A stretch of 64,000 nt of DNA from Acanthochlamys bracteata (GCA_019914995.1 CM034136.1:1999270-2063269); one strand, 5' to 3'. Numbered from the stretch's first letter, positions 13,001-26,389 are shown. Numbers and translations: made by a program. The notes: generated by a model not told the origin, from the sequence alone.

Positions 13001-13168
13001 GGCGGCTGCGGAGGCAAGCCAGTCTGTGGAGACGACGGCGTGGTGTTCGGCGCGTGTCTGGTAGTAGAGAGATAAAGCGGAGTTGTTCTTGTTAAGATCG
13101 CCGTCGCTCGCCGGCGGCGGCAGCGATGCCATGTTGTCGATTATGAACGAAGCGCTTCGCCTCCACAT
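10005..13168 (-). CDS. eIF2B-alpha: Translation initiation factor eIF2B subunit alpha, five exons, 380 aa
   Basis: eIF2B is the guanine-nucleotide exchange factor that recycles eIF2-GDP; alpha is one of its regulatory subunits and acts in the cytosol. Exons: 13168-12770, 12598-12446, 12352-12211, 12113-11872 and 10211-10005. All junctions are GT-AG and the sum is 1,143 nt with stop. Exon 1 gives a variable N-terminus (MWRRSASFIIDN start, then Ala/Ser/Pro-rich) and helices around DIAEAVAAIMALAAVIRNS. Exons 3-5 give the IF-2B family Rossmann-like domain. Diagnostic text is TILVHGYSRVVLEVLK (exon 3), EGRPDRTGLRF and VFFGADAVVESGGIINMMGT (exon 4), and DYTPPQYLTLLFTDLGALTP near the C-terminus (exon 5). 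A second in-frame Met lies at 13132; I prefer 13168 because residues 1-10 are well formed. Intron 4 is unusually long (1.66 kb). No disruption was seen. Confidence 0.95.
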
Positions 13169-15464
13169 AATTAACAGATCTTGGAAGAAGAAAATCGAAG
13201 GAATCGAATCTTCTATTTTTTTTTCAAAAAGAGAAAAACAAAAAATAGAACACTGAAAAAAAGAAAGCACTTTTTTGGCTAACTGGAATTGTTCGTTGGG
13301 ATGGTTTGTAATACAGGAAACTCTTACGGTAGATTAAATTCAAATTTACTTTTTTTTTAATTTTAATTTGTTTAGAACTCATGAAATTTATTTCTAATTT
13401 ATTTCTTACTAAATATAATTCAAAAACTCACATTTTACTAATTAAAAGATACTCAAAAACAGATAATGAAATGTTTTCAATAATTAATATTTTAGTTTGA
13501 AATATCCAATATGTAATTTTTTTTAAAATGACATGGTGCTTCTCTTTCAATTAACCACCCCATTTGAGCGGAGGATGCTTTAACCGCCCAAGCATTAGCT
13601 CTTTCTCATAATCCATACTTGCAACTTCTATTATTTTCATTCTTCTATGAATCATTTTATAATTTTCATTAGAAATTGTAAAATCACCTAAAGTAAATTC
13701 AATAAGTACTAATAAAAATATAAGGAATCATTTTCAAATTTGTTTGATAGTTATGTCAAAATAGTAGTTACAATAATGACTTCCCAATTAAAGAATTTTA
13801 AATTCCTAAGTACTTCTTCAAAAGATAAATAGCAAATTTTTTTATTTCCTATATCCAAAATTAGAAAAAACTTCATATGAAATTAAAAAGTTTAGTTATT
13901 AGCATATTCATTATTTATGTATTTATAAAAATTAGACGTATAAATTTTATTTCAAGGCGAGTCTAGACTTGATATTTTGGATCTAGGCAAAATTAAGATC
14001 CATACCAACTAATTTAATTTAGGTTGGGATCCATTTAAAACTAAACGTCATGAAAAAACCAATTAATTTATCATAAGAGTAGTTCCATTTGGAGTTTAAA
14101 TTTTTAGTAAAAGATTAGGAACTGATCCGTGAAAGTCCAAATTTCAGACTTGAATCTAACCGCGAGTTTAATTTCATATTTGGATAATGTACTTAAAGGA
14201 TCAGATTGGAACCGTATAGAGTTGACCTGACCTGCTAGTTATGAACAAAATAATTCATATAATTAAAGTATATTTTCATATTTTGATAAAAGAATAAATA
14301 AATGAGCATAATTAAAAGTTACTACATAAATTGTAAGAATAACTATGAGTATCTTTTGAGAAATTTTTTAGACATAATTTCTAAATTTACCATCCCTTTA
14401 AAATCCATTTCAATTGTTATAGTCAATTCATTTTGTGTTGTATAGTTATTGAAATTTTAGTCAACACTTTTAATATGTTTATTGATCTTTATAAATGGGA
14501 CCTACACTAAATGAGAATTTTGCAACTCATTTAACATAATATAAATATGTATAGAAAGGTCTATACAATTTTGGGTTCTTCGCTAAAATGATCTTTCTAC
14601 TATGCAAATAGAACATTTAATTGCGACTCTTCTAATTATGGTTTTCAAATTTCTATAAAATTTTGTTACCAAAATAGCCTTGATATCTTTTTCTTTTATT
14701 TATGTTTTGAAAGGGTGTCTGTTGGTACTCCTACCTCAATCAAATTGAAATTAAAAAAAACACCACCCACCCAAGCTTAAACCCTCCGGTTTGTCGAATC
14801 AACTTTTCACAAAATCATAACACCGAATGCTATTGTTTCCTTCCACCGTTTAATGGATTCCAAATTTTTTATGCTTTCGTGTTGGAAAAAAGAAGGTCCT
14901 TCTTCTTCTTCTTACTCTCGATAGTATTCAATCTTACAACACAGCTGTATTGTAATTTGATTACGATTTACTTATATTTGTTATTTAGGATTTTATGGTT
15001 ATGTGATTTTATTTTGGTAGGCATTTTTAGTAACACAGAAGAAGAACGAGGAGTTGTGGCAAAGTGAAAAGAAGAGTTTTATCTTCTTAAAAAAAATCCT
15101 ATTAAGACCTACAATTGGTTGTTGGTTAACTGAATTTCAATGAATGTCTTGGTTTGCTCCTATCTTGAATGAAATTTGGAGATTTTTTGAGGATGTTTAC
15201 ATATTGAAATTCTGTAGAGTGTTGTTAATGTATTAAATCCTTTTGGAGATTCTTTGAATGCAATCTCAATCACTTGAAAGTTGTTTTTAAAATTTATGTT
15301 CTTACCTCTTTGCTTGAGACACATCGTAACTAAACAGAAACACTTTCAAAATCTACTTGATAAACCACTACAATGCGATCTATAACTGCATATTTACTTC
15401 AAACAGTAAGGAAAGAGGTATAGAGAGCTCAAAAGGGGCTTAGACACTCCCTAAACACATTGCG
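13169..15464. other. Intergenic DNA, no gene recognised
   Basis: The first few hundred bases are the promoter side of eIF2B alpha. The rest is AT-rich with short frames only, for example 14,879-15,067 (+), which has no family features. Confidence 0.45.
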
Positions 15465-16110
15465 ATTGAAAATTTTCGAAGTGATTTAGAGAGCTCTAAA
15501 TTTAATCTCCACGACTAGATATAAAGAATAATGAGTTGAAAACACTCCAACAAAATTTAGTTTAACCGTATAACGAATCACTCTTTATCAGTCTCTTTAA
15601 CAAAATAATAGTAAGAAAATAATCTAATTCGAATGGTGGTCCCTATTCGAAAAAAGTAGAATAAAGGTCCTCTTTCAAACAAAAATCGAAAAATCCACTA
15701 CTCAACCTTTACTAACTGCCGTTCAATCACTACTCAACTATGATATGATTTTGTTCGAATAAAGGCCTTTATTCTTCTTTTCCTCAAATAATGGTCACTG
15801 TTAACACTTCCGATTGAAAATATTAAGAGAATATTAGAGAACTCAAAATCAAATCTCCATTGTTAGTATGAAGAGCAATTAGTTCGGAACACTCCAATGA
15901 ATTTTCAGCTGAATCAAATCATAAATCGACCTTTATCCAATGTCTTAATCAAAATGAGAAAACAACCTTTTAAATAATGGTCCTTATTCAAACAAAACTG
16001 AAATTGAACAAACCACTACTTGACCGTTAGTTGATTTCTATTCGACCATTACTCGACCTTTATTTTGATTTTATCGAATAAGGATTTTCCACATTTTTCG
16101 AATAGTCATC
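15465..16110. repeat. Diverged tandem pair of a roughly 340-bp repeat
   Basis: The units start at about 15,465 and 15,806 with GATTGAAAAT. Both contain, in the same order, an AAATCTCCA block, AACACTCCAA, a GGTCC-TATTC stretch and CCACTACT-AACC motifs. The AATCTCCAC...GATATAAAGAATAATGAG block also occurs at about 8,510-8,540, so this is a dispersed family. Confidence 0.65.
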
Positions 16111-17030
16111 ATTATTCAAATTAAGGTAAACAATATACTGTATACATATATAATATAGTAGATTTTTTTTGTTGCTCTTTTGAAGCTTCCTGGCGCTTTT
16201 GTTATCATCATGGCTTATAAATATTATTTTTCGATATTTTTTTGCATTAAATGACTGATTTAATATTATTAAGCTATCTAACATTAATATTAAATTAATA
16301 TTAAAATTAACTTAAATTATATGAATAAAATTAATCATAATTATTAGTAGAAACTAATTAATCTAAGTTTTGATTAATACAAATTAAAAAAGATATTTAA
16401 GTTTTTTAACAAAAGTTCTCTTCTATTAGTCACTAACTTGATCTTTTTTTAAACACGGTCAAGTTTTCAATCTTAATAATATATCCAAAAAGGGTAAAAT
16501 TGAATGACTACCATTCCCTCACCATCACGCTAGTTACTCTCATCTCTACTACTCTTACTATAGTATATTAATTTCATTCCCAAACAATGCGTAAACGTGT
16601 TTTGTAAATGAATGTTCAGCTTCTTTCTGATATAAACGCTTAGGTCAAATAATGAAATTATATTTAAAAAGATTGATAAAGAATAAAATCTTTTCAAACT
16701 TAAAGCTTACTGACCTTGATGTGTGAGTGTTGAAAAGGAAATAAAACAAGCACGTAAAGAAATAAGCCACAAGAAGCATCATCTTTTTGAGATTGCATAC
16801 ATTGATATTTGTAATTTTTTTGAGGTTTTAACTTTTAGTTTAGAAAAGTATTTTATAATTTTTATTGATGATTTTCACATAAAAGATTTAAATCTATTTG
16901 TTATATGAAAATTTTCAAAAAATAAATGCGTTAGAGGTATTTATTACCGAATTTGAAAAATAATCAAATAAAAGTATGAAAATTATCAAATATGATAGAG
17001 ATGATGAATATTATAAAATATGATAAAAAG
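16111..17030. other. AT-rich intergenic DNA, nothing recognised
   Basis: Short frames on both strands (16,060-16,284 and 16,723-16,908) are A/T-biased with no family features. The right end may be gag-side remains of the following copia relic, but I could not align it. Confidence 0.4.
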
Positions 17031-17034
17031 AAAG

Positions 17035-19500
17035 AATATTTAGGTCCATTTGCTAAATTTTTTAAAAGATATATTACCTACTTGTTCAAAACAAAGTGTC
17101 AGGTATAGCATAACAATAATCTATAATAAATGTGTATCTTACTTTAAATGATATAGTTAGAAGTATTTTAATATCTAATGTTTATCTAAGTTATTATGGA
17201 TACATGCTTTAAAAATTGTTCACTAAACAGGGTTCCTATATGACAGTTCTAAAAATTTCTTTTGAACTGTAGATTAAAAGTAAGGATAATTTAAGAAAAT
17301 CTAGATTGTGGTTATCAAGCATATGAAAAGAAAAGATGTAAGAATAATGAGTTATTTTTTCATTGGTTATCTAGAAAAATAAAAAAGTTAAAGATTTTCT
17401 AACTATAGCACCGAGAATTGTTGAAATTGAAAATATTATGTTTATTCAAAATAGCGAAGTCGGTAGGAGTGCATAGTCACGTAAAATAAAATTTCAAAAA
17501 GTTAGGTAAAAGTTCCTTTACCCTCTTCTAATAAACTTATTGTTTGTACAATTATAAAGCAGTTTAATAACTTACAAGAATAATAAATTAATCAAACTCC
17601 GTAAAATGATATTAATGTTAATGAACCTATTGATGAGCTATAAGAGATAGATTAAGAAAGTATCTAAATATAAAAAAAAAATCTGCTACCTTGAATGATT
17701 ATTGATTTATTTATAAGAGCCAAAATTTAGAATTAGGAGTTCATGATATTCTAGTTTCATTTTCACAGTCGTTAAAAGTGTCAATTACTTGAAGTACATA
17801 AATGCCATAAAAGATGAGCGGAAACTTATTAAGCACAATAAAGTCTAGAAACATGTTGAATTACCAGAAGGATATAAATTGGTTGGGTGCAAATAGACTT
17901 TAAGACCAAGCATGTATCAAATGGTAATATCGAACCATGTAACTCAATTTATGATTTGACACTAATTATAGTGAGATATTATTCCAGGTTTCTAGAAGTA
18001 ACTCAATTTATGATTAAAGTGAAATGTTTCTAAAAATCATTATCATTTTAGCATCTCATTATGATCTATAATTGCATCAAATAGATATTATAAATATCTT
18101 TTTGAACAAAAGTTTAGATTAAGAAGTATATATTTATCAACCTGAATGCTTCTTGGTTGAAGAAAAAGATTGGGCTTGTGTGTAAATTTAAGATAATAAG
18201 ATGCACATTAATTAAGCTTTCCGATAATGGTATTTTAAATTTAATGAAACTATCATTTCTTTTGAATAAAGAATTACTATTGTCAGCATATACACAAGTT
18301 GAGGGGGAGTAAGTTTTTATTTGTATGCTGTACGTTGAGGATATCTTATTTGCAACAAATAATTTTGATCTATTAAATGAGATTAACAAATTTCTCTCTA
18401 AGAGAAATGTCATTGATTATAGTAAAACATTTTCTCGATTTTTGACAATGGATATGAAAATTAATCTTTCAAATGAAAATTTATATGAAATATATATATG
18501 TCTCAATCTGAATGCTTCTTGTTGAAGAAAAAGAAAGATTTGAGTGTAAACTTATAAAAATAATATATGGAGTTAAGTAAGTTTTTCAAAAATGGTATTT
18601 TAAGTTTAATAATACTATAATATCCTTTGAATTAAAAAAAATATATTTCATATCGGTGTTTATATCAAAAGATCGGTAGATGAAAATTTGTATTCTAATT
18701 CTTTTTGTTGATGATATCTTACTTGCAATAAATCTTTATGTATTGCATTAGATTAAGAAATTTCTCTTTAAAAATTTTGAAATGAAAAATATGGGAGATG
18801 CAACTTATATGATTGAGATTGAAAATTTTTGAGATAAAACGCAAAGATTATTGGATTGTCACAAAAAAATATATATTAATAAAGTATTAATGAGATTAGG
18901 AATGAATATACTTAGCAAGCATTGTCCGAATTCAAAAAAATGAGAAATTCAGATTTATACAATTTCTAATCAACAATTTGAAGGCAAGTAAATGAAGACA
19001 CTACTTTATTCACTTGTTAGAAGCATGATGTATGCACAAATTTGTTTTAAATTCGACATTACCTTTGTCATCAGAATGCTAGTGCAATATTAAAGTAACC
19101 CAATATATGATCTGTAAAGAAAGTATTGAGCAAACTTGCAAGTAATGAAATATCATTTACTCATTTACTAAAGATGTGATAAATTAGATTTTACAGGATT
19201 TTAAGATTTGGATGTTAGTGTATTGTTGATATTAGAAAGTCCACATTAGAGTATGTGTTTCTCTTGGCTAGAGAAGAAATATCATGGAGAAGTGTAAATC
19301 AATCTATCATTAGTACTTCCACTATGTAAGCTAAATTTATGCCATGTTTTGAGGCTACAATTCCTATTTTGGATTTGACATTGTTATAAGTTCGATCATT
19401 AAGCTAAATCTCTTTGATTCTACTTGTAACTTTGAAAAGAACATGTTAGATAAACTCAAGAGGGAAAAGATGGATTAGGTTGATAATTAAAAATTTTGGT
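17035..19500 (+). mobile_element. Decayed Ty1-copia relic, integrase to RNase H, with a repeated RT segment
   Basis: Reading on the plus strand gives copia pol words in order. Integrase GPFAKFFKRY is at 17,043, an FFIGY-like motif near 17,355, and a damaged pre-RT segment near 17,700-17,920. RT core LYVEDILFATN is at about 18,328, a second RT core (LFVDDILLAIN-like) at about 18,705, and RNase H words (STLEYVFLLAREEISWRS) at 19,230-19,300. Stops and frameshifts occur every few dozen codons. The part around 18,115-18,420 and the part around 18,490-18,790 both cover the same region of RT, so the relic contains an internal duplication or two joined copies. No LTRs were identified. Confidence 0.8.
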
Positions 19501-19646
19501 AAACAAAACTTCCTATATGTAATAGATATGTAGTTGACTGTGTGTATAATAGTTCCTGCTGAAGTAAATGTCAGCAATCAAAATCACACAGAAAGCGAAT
19601 TTAACATTAAGTAGGAACAATACAAAAATTTTATGTGGTTCGATAA

Positions 19647-19833
19647 TGTTAGACTTCATTTGGGCTTAAATATATGGCCATCTTACTTTGATCCGCTTAG
19701 TAATATTTTAGTCACATATTGATTAAGTTTGTTAGATTATTATATTAGCTATAAATATGTACCCATTGGATATAAAACTATAATCAACAATTATCATTAA
19801 TTTTATTATATCTTTTTTTCTCAATTTGTTTCA
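19647..19833 (+). repeat. 5' LTR of the copia element
   Basis: 187 bp beginning TGTTAGACTTC and ending TTTCA, immediately before the primer-binding site. It is similar throughout to the 193-bp 3' LTR, with scattered substitutions and small indels that imply an old insertion. Confidence 0.9.
19749..19757 (+). promoter_or_regulatory. TATA box in the copia 5' LTR
   Basis: CTATAAATA in the middle of the LTR, conserved in the 3' LTR near 23,450. It is the expected position for the U3 promoter. Confidence 0.5.
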
Positions 19834-19846
19834 TGGTATCAGAGCC
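19834..19846 (+). other. Primer-binding site (initiator tRNA-Met type)
   Basis: TGGTATCAGAGCC directly abuts the 5' LTR. This is the standard plant copia site complementary to the 3' end of initiator tRNA-Met. Confidence 0.9.
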
Positions 19847-22800
19847 ATTCGATTTTGAGAATTTTTCCTCAAATGTCAATTTAATTAAATTTTATTTTTC
19901 ATCAAATTAAAATTTTTTTCGGCCCAGCCTGCCATTAGTATGACCATATCTTGTTCTCATTGTTACAAGTCTGGTCATCTTGTGAATAGTTGTTTTCAAC
20001 TTTATCCATATTTATTTTTCCAATATCGGGAGCGAATGAAAGCGAAAGATTTCTTTTCCTCAACTTGCTCTCAAGATCCTCAAGCACATGTCATTGATAG
20101 TGCACGGGCAGCTCGTCAGATATCTCCTGATTTTTCAGATATTAAATATTATCTTACCTAATTAGAGCAACAGCTTCAACATTAGTCTGTATTTATTGGC
20201 TCATCTATATCTACATTTTCTGCCTCTCTAAGTATGTCTTCTTCGTTATATTAGATTCTGATTCTTCTCATCATATGACTCAAATCAATCTATATTATCC
20301 AAACTATCTCTGTACCATCATAGTTTCCATCCCTACACACAACCGACTGTTCTCAGTTACTCATTACTAAACCTGACTGTATTATTTCAGATACTCTTAC
20401 GTTACCTTTTATCCTACATGTTCCACGCATTACATTCAATCTTACCTCTATCAGTAGTCTCCGTGAAAGTGATTGTTATTTTTTATTATCTTACTTGCAT
20501 TGTAAAAGATCCTCATAGTGGCCAAACGATTGATTGTGCTTGTAGAAAACGACGACTGTACTATTTAAAATATCTCATATTCCTTTATCTAATCCTTCCA
20601 CTATTAGTTGTGCTACTGTTGTTTCCTCTACTGTTGATTTATGGCACAGATGTTTGAATTATATTTCTGAATCTCGATTAAAAAATTTATTTGATAGTGG
20701 AGCTCTCGGGCAAGTATCCTTTTCTCGACTATCTACATGTACAGATGTAAATTGGCAAAACATCTAGCTCTACCTTTCAGTAAAGTTCATCTAAAACCAA
20801 ACGTCCTATTGAGTTAGTTCATTCTGATATTTGGGGACCTGCTCCTATCCCGTCTATGACTGGTTTTTTCTATTATGTAAGTTGTATTGATGATTACACT
20901 CGTTATACTTGGCTTTATCTCATGCGTAATCGGTCAGATCTTTCTGCTATTTATAATAGATTTGCTGTAATGATCCATACTTAATTTAACATCAGAATTA
21001 AAATCTTTCGTTCTGATTGTGCTCGTGAGTATCTGTCATCTATAATGAGGTCCATTTTAGAATCTCAGGCACTCTTCTTCAACAGTCATGTTCTTACACT
21101 CATGAACAGAATGGGATAGCAGAACGCAAGCATCGCCTTATTTTGGAGACTGTTCGTACTCTCTTGTTATCCTGTTCTGTACCTCAAATATCTTGGGCAG
21201 AGACAATCATTAATCTTATCAATATCACTCCATCATCGATTTTATTTGGCAAGACTCCTCACGAAAGTCTTTTATCATCTCCTCCTGACTATAGCATGCT
21301 CCGCATGTTTGTATTTACTTGTTTTGTTCTTCTTACTCCGACTGAGCGCACGAAGCTGTCTGCTACTTCAGCCAATTGTGTCCTTTTTTGTGTTTGTCTC
21401 GAACATAAGGGATATCGTTTTCGCATTTCTCGCCATGTCATATTTTTTGAAAACGTATCTTATTTCTCCACATCATCTCCTAATGTTGAGTTCTTAACAT
21501 CACCAAATACACATATTTCTACATCCTCCACTCAGCATCTAATATCTCCATTGATCCAACTCATTTACTTTTCTCTAATAGTACAGTCTCAAGTAAGATA
21601 GCTCCGACGATTGCACATGAGGATCCTCCTACTTCTAGTTCACCAAATTCTTTCCCTACTTCTACTCAAAATTCTTCTCCTACTTCTAATTCACTAACTT
21701 CACCATCATTTCCACCTCCACCACCACCTACTCGTCAGTTATAACGAGTTCACCGACCATCTGATCGGTTTACCCTAAATTGTTCTGGTCTATCACATAG
21801 GTCCGATTTTACGACAGTGTCTTCTTATTCTCCACAGTTTCATTCTTTTCTTACTTTTATACACATTATTCAAGAGCTTAATTTTTACCAAAAGGCAATT
21901 CAGTACCCTAAGTGGTAAGAGACTATAGCAGAGAAGTTTCACGCTTTTGAGCAGATAGTTATTTGGGCTATTATTCCACTTCCAGAAGGAGTTCAGTCTA
22001 TTAGTTGCAAATAGGTCTTTAAGATCAAATATAAATCTGATGGATCTATTGAGCGACATAAAGCACGTCTTGTTGCTTGGAGTTTTACTCAGGAGCATGA
22101 GATTGATTATGATGAAACATTTGCTCCTGTAGCTTAGATGACTACAGTTCGTACTTTGTTGGCTGTTGCTGCCATAAGTCGGGGGCCTCTTTACCAAATA
22201 GATATGAAAAATGCATTTCTTCACGGTATTTTATCCGAGATTGTTTATATGCAACCTCCTCCAGGTCTCTCTACACCGTCAGGTTATGTATGTCGTTTCG
22301 TCGTGCTATTTATGGACTCAAATAGGCTCCTCGAGCTTGGTTTGGGTGTTTTAGACGAGCCATTATAGAGGCAGATTTTCAGCAGAGTTTTTAAGATCAC
22401 TTTCTAGTTGTGCGTTCCTCACCGCAGGGGCGTGTACTTTTATTATTATATATTGATGATATGATTATAACAGGAGATGATTCAGCAGGTATAACAGTAA
22501 CTCAACGACATCTTCGTCAGCAGTTCCAGATGAAAGATCTTGATTACTTACGTTATTTTCTTGGATTAGAGATCGCTCAAGGTGATAGAGATATTCTTAT
22601 TTCTCAACAAAAGTATGTCTCAGATATTATTAAATCAGTAAATATATCAGATCGTAAGACAGTTAACACTCCCATGGAACTTCATATGAAGCTTCGTCCT
22701 ACTGATGGTGAGCCTCTTACAAATCCTAATCGGTACAGACGACTAGTTGGTTAGCTTGTATATCTTTGTTTAACGAGGCTAGATATTTTTCATGCAGTCA

Positions 22801-23340
22801 GTATTGTCAGTCAGTTTATTTTTGCACCTCGATCAGTATATTTTAGTGCTTTATTTCGAATTCTCAGATATATTCAAGGTACCCTTACTCGCTCACTTTT
22901 TGTGTCTTCTATATCTTGCTTAGAGCTTCAAGTCTTTTCAGATGCAGATTGGGCAGGTGATCCAACTACCAGACGATCTATTAGAAATTTCTGTTTATTT
23001 CTTGGTGATTTTTTGATCTCGTGGCGTAGAAAAAAACATATAGTGATTACATATTCTTCTAAAGAAGCAGAATATAGAGTTATGGCTGCTACTGCTAGAG
23101 AGATTATTTATGTTCGTAGGTTACTTTCTAATATGGGCATTACACATACATGATTTACATCTTTATATTGTGACAACCGGAGTGCTATTCAGATTGCGAC
23201 CAATCCAATTTTTCATCAACGGATAGATTATTATTTTGTTCGTCAGGCATTATTTTCTTACCACATTCGACTTCTACACCGAGATTCAAACGTTATTAGG
23301 CAAACTCATATTGTTTAACCCACCATAATTTTGAGGGGCG

Positions 23341-23533
23341 TGTTAGACTTCATTTGGGCTTAAATATAGGCCTACATTATTTTTATCCGTTTAGTAATAT
23401 TTTAGTCCTATATTGATTAAGTTTGATAGATAGATTATTATTATTAACTATAAATATTTACCCATTAGATGTAAAACTATCATTAACAATTATTATCAAT
23501 TTTATTATATTTTCTTTTTCTCAATTTGTTTTA
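23341..23533 (+). repeat. 3' LTR of the copia element
   Basis: 193 bp beginning TGTTAGACTTC and ending TTTTA, where the 5' LTR has TTTCA. It follows the polypurine tract and is followed by the GACAA target repeat. Confidence 0.9.
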
Positions 23534-23538
23534 GACAA

Positions 23539-26385
23539 ATTTTTTTATCTACGTCCACGGCTACCTTGTGATAAGCTACACTCACCAAAGACAAACTGCT
23601 TCACTATGCGCACTTTGATCTTATGATTTTCTTTTCCAAGACAAACCTTCACAGCCTAGTAGACACACGTCCCCCTGATTGGACAGCTATAGTTTCTTTA
23701 AAAGGTTAATAAATACCTAATAAGCTCCTACTGAACATCCTCTACAAGTGCTCCAAGCACTTATTTTTGTGTTTGTTCAAGATGGGTTAAGCACATGATT
23801 GATCTCAATACAAGAATGAACTTAAAGTAAACAAAATGAGATGATCTAAAAATACTGCTGAAAAATTATATTTTCAAAAGTTGATCAGCAGTGGTTAGCA
23901 TGTGTAGGCGTTTTTGGCTTCTCGGTGTTGCATTCTTCTTGTTTTTCTTTCTATTGTCTCACTATTTGTTTAGTTTTTTTCTTTTGTTTTGCTCTCCTCC
24001 TCTTTTTGTTTTCTTCCTATGTTCTTCTACCTATATACTTCCTTCTTGTAGGTCTTGCAATTCGAAAAATAGTCGTTTGAAATCATTCCTTTGGTGCATA
24101 CTCAGTCGCTACAATCTCGTTCATTTTTCCTCTTTCTTCATTACGTCCTATTTTGAGAGCTTCCTTGATTGAGGTGATGGCTGCTTGGTAGATCTTTAGT
24201 TAGGTCATTTTCTTACATTTAATTCTACTCAGCTGTAGTGATATTTTATTTTTCATCGACAATGAATGCTCTCAGTGTGAATATTGAATCGCCCGCTCGT
24301 TCATCTACCCACTTGCTCTAGCTAAAAAAGAACTTCTTCATTAGTGTTGCCCTAGTGATTTAATCATGATTTCTAACTTGAGGCTGAATTGATTTTGAAT
24401 TCCCCGCTGTGAATCTGATGATCGGCTTGGTATTATTCCCACTGACATGTGGAGCTAACATGAAGTTCGGGTTTACTCGGCCATCTGTCAACCTCCATAC
24501 TTGATATTCTTCAATGTTGTGTGGCTTAATGAATTTTGTGATCTAATATTATAACAAGATAGTTGAATATTTTTATAATATCTCCTTATAATTAAACCCA
24601 TAATTTCTTCTTGGAGAAAAATAAAAATCTGAATGTTAAAAGTATTTTTTTATTGTTAGGAGGGAGTGGTTCTGAATGCAATTTTGTATTGTGTTCTTTG
24701 TCTTCTCTTATTTTAATTTTTTGTTTATATAAAATTATAGTTGGTATGTTTTTCAGTAAGCCTTCAAAGTTGTGGTTCAAATTAATGAGAAATTTTGTCA
24801 AACCACATCTGAAAAATGATTCCAGTAATGCTTGAATTCTAGCTCACTATTTTCAGAATTTTCTTCCATCCTTCCACGATTATTCTAAACTTATATTGAT
24901 CATGATTTGATGAGCTATTCGATAAATCTTGTAGTGTGCATGTTGATCTAATTCTAATAAAAACTTAGAGCTAAAATAAAATCTGCATTATCTTTGAAAT
25001 CATCTCTGAAAAGTGAAAAATAATCGCGATTTCTCGTATTTTTCCTGTTTGGTGAATAGCAGAAAAATAGCCGGCTATCAAGTAATATGTTTTTCTCTGT
25101 TTGCCGCTCAATCCTCTGTTTTGACGATCAATTAAATATACTTGCATTCTCTCCATACTTTGTCAACTTTGCAGCCTTATTCTTTATGAAAAAGTTGCAT
25201 ATATATAGCTGGCTTTTCGTTTGCTATGTCTATGATGATTGTACTTTGTGAAAATCTTTATATTTGATTCAAATCATTAGTTCACATAAACTTATAACTA
25301 TAGTTATTAATCATTGTAATTATCAAAACACATTAGGGTTCTAACAAAATATTATAGGAAACTTTTAGTTTTCCAATTGGCTAGTCTAGGTGTAGCATAA
25401 CCGCTTTGTGTTAAACCTTGGTGGAGTTTGTACATGACATTCGAAATCTTATGTGGCTTGAGGGGGATGTGTTTAGCGAGATATCAAATTTTGGTAATTG
25501 TATGTTGGCTAAAATTAGTGAATTTCACTCAATGGCTTTCAAATGACATGAATGTAGGTACTACAGTTTCGAACCATATAAAAATTTTGATGTGTTGTTA
25601 GTTTGCCTCTCTTCCTACTTATGTTGTTCTGTTAAATTTTATTATCATAACAACTTGGGTCAGTTACTTTAAACACTCAGGCTTAGCAACCTTGCAATTT
25701 GACTGAACACTAACTAGATAGTAACTGGATTTGGAAAAGTGAAAATTTCAGTTTAAATTTGCCAAAACACAATTTACCAGCATATGATGTTGTTTTATGT
25801 AATTTTTTTGTAACAATTAGTATAAGAGCAGAACTCTATTAAATAAGGTATAATTGCTTTAGAGGAAAAATCGAAATAACAATCATGAATGTTTTTGCAC
25901 TTGAAGGAAGAGTGGCCTCTCGCTTTCTACTGTCCAATGGTATTAGTTACGACTATCGAAAGATTAAAATAATAATCTTCATCTAAATTATAAATTATAT
26001 GATATAAAATATCATCAGTGAGGCGTAATAGTTTCAACCAAGATAGATACAAATAGAGTCGTAGTCTCTAAGCTTCACATAGATTATGATAATAATAATA
26101 ATAATAATAGAAAATCTATCTCTTTAAATGGTTGTGATATTAACTTATTAGAATTTAATTTAAAATTTTAACAAGTTTATTCACATGAATAAGCATTTCT
26201 TTATTTAGTCCAGCAAAAGAAATATGGACAAATTGCAAGTCACTCACGAATGAACTATACAAGAAGACGCATGTAAATCCCCTATTACACGATTACAAAA
26301 ACTTCAAAATAGAGAAGGGAAAAATTATCACCCGAATGTGTACTTGTTTATTAATATTATTAACCATTTGAAAAATATTGGTAAG
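23539..26385. other. Intergenic DNA, mostly unrecognised
   Basis: The first bases (ATCTACGTCCACGG, 23,547-23,560) continue the sequence that precedes the copia insertion (TTATGTGGTTCGAT), so an older repeat was split here. An (ATA)n microsatellite lies at about 26,088-26,109. A 93-residue hydrophobic frame at 23,891-24,172 (+) has no family signature. No other gene was recognised. Confidence 0.45.
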
Positions 26386-26389
26386 ATTT

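Larger units (their letters stand above)
19647..23533 (+). mobile_element. Nearly full-length Ty1-copia retrotransposon, gag-deleted, inactive
   Basis: The element is 3,887 bp with LTRs at 19,647-19,833 and 23,341-23,533. It has a primer-binding site TGGTATCAGAGCC (19,834-19,846) and a polypurine tract TTGAGGGGCG (23,331-23,340). It is flanked by GATAA (19,642-19,646) and GACAA (23,534-23,538), a 5-bp target duplication with one transition. Most of gag is missing: a CX2CX4HX4C zinc knuckle starts only 119 bp after the LTR (19,952-19,993). The protease site reads LDSDSSHHMT (20,250). Integrase has HSDIWGP (20,820), FRSDCAREY (21,007) and EQNGIAERKH (21,105). RT has the YIDD box at 22,449-22,460, and RNase H has SDADWAGD (22,935) and DNRSAIQIATNP (23,170). 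Several stops and frameshifts interrupt pol, for example just before 22,138 and at about 22,754. It could not move on its own. Confidence 0.92.

Noticed and set aside
18114..18413. 99-residue minus-strand frame
   Set aside because: Antisense to the copia RT remains on the plus strand.
21793..22224. 143-residue minus-strand frame
   Set aside because: Antisense to RT of the copia element; no signature on the minus strand.
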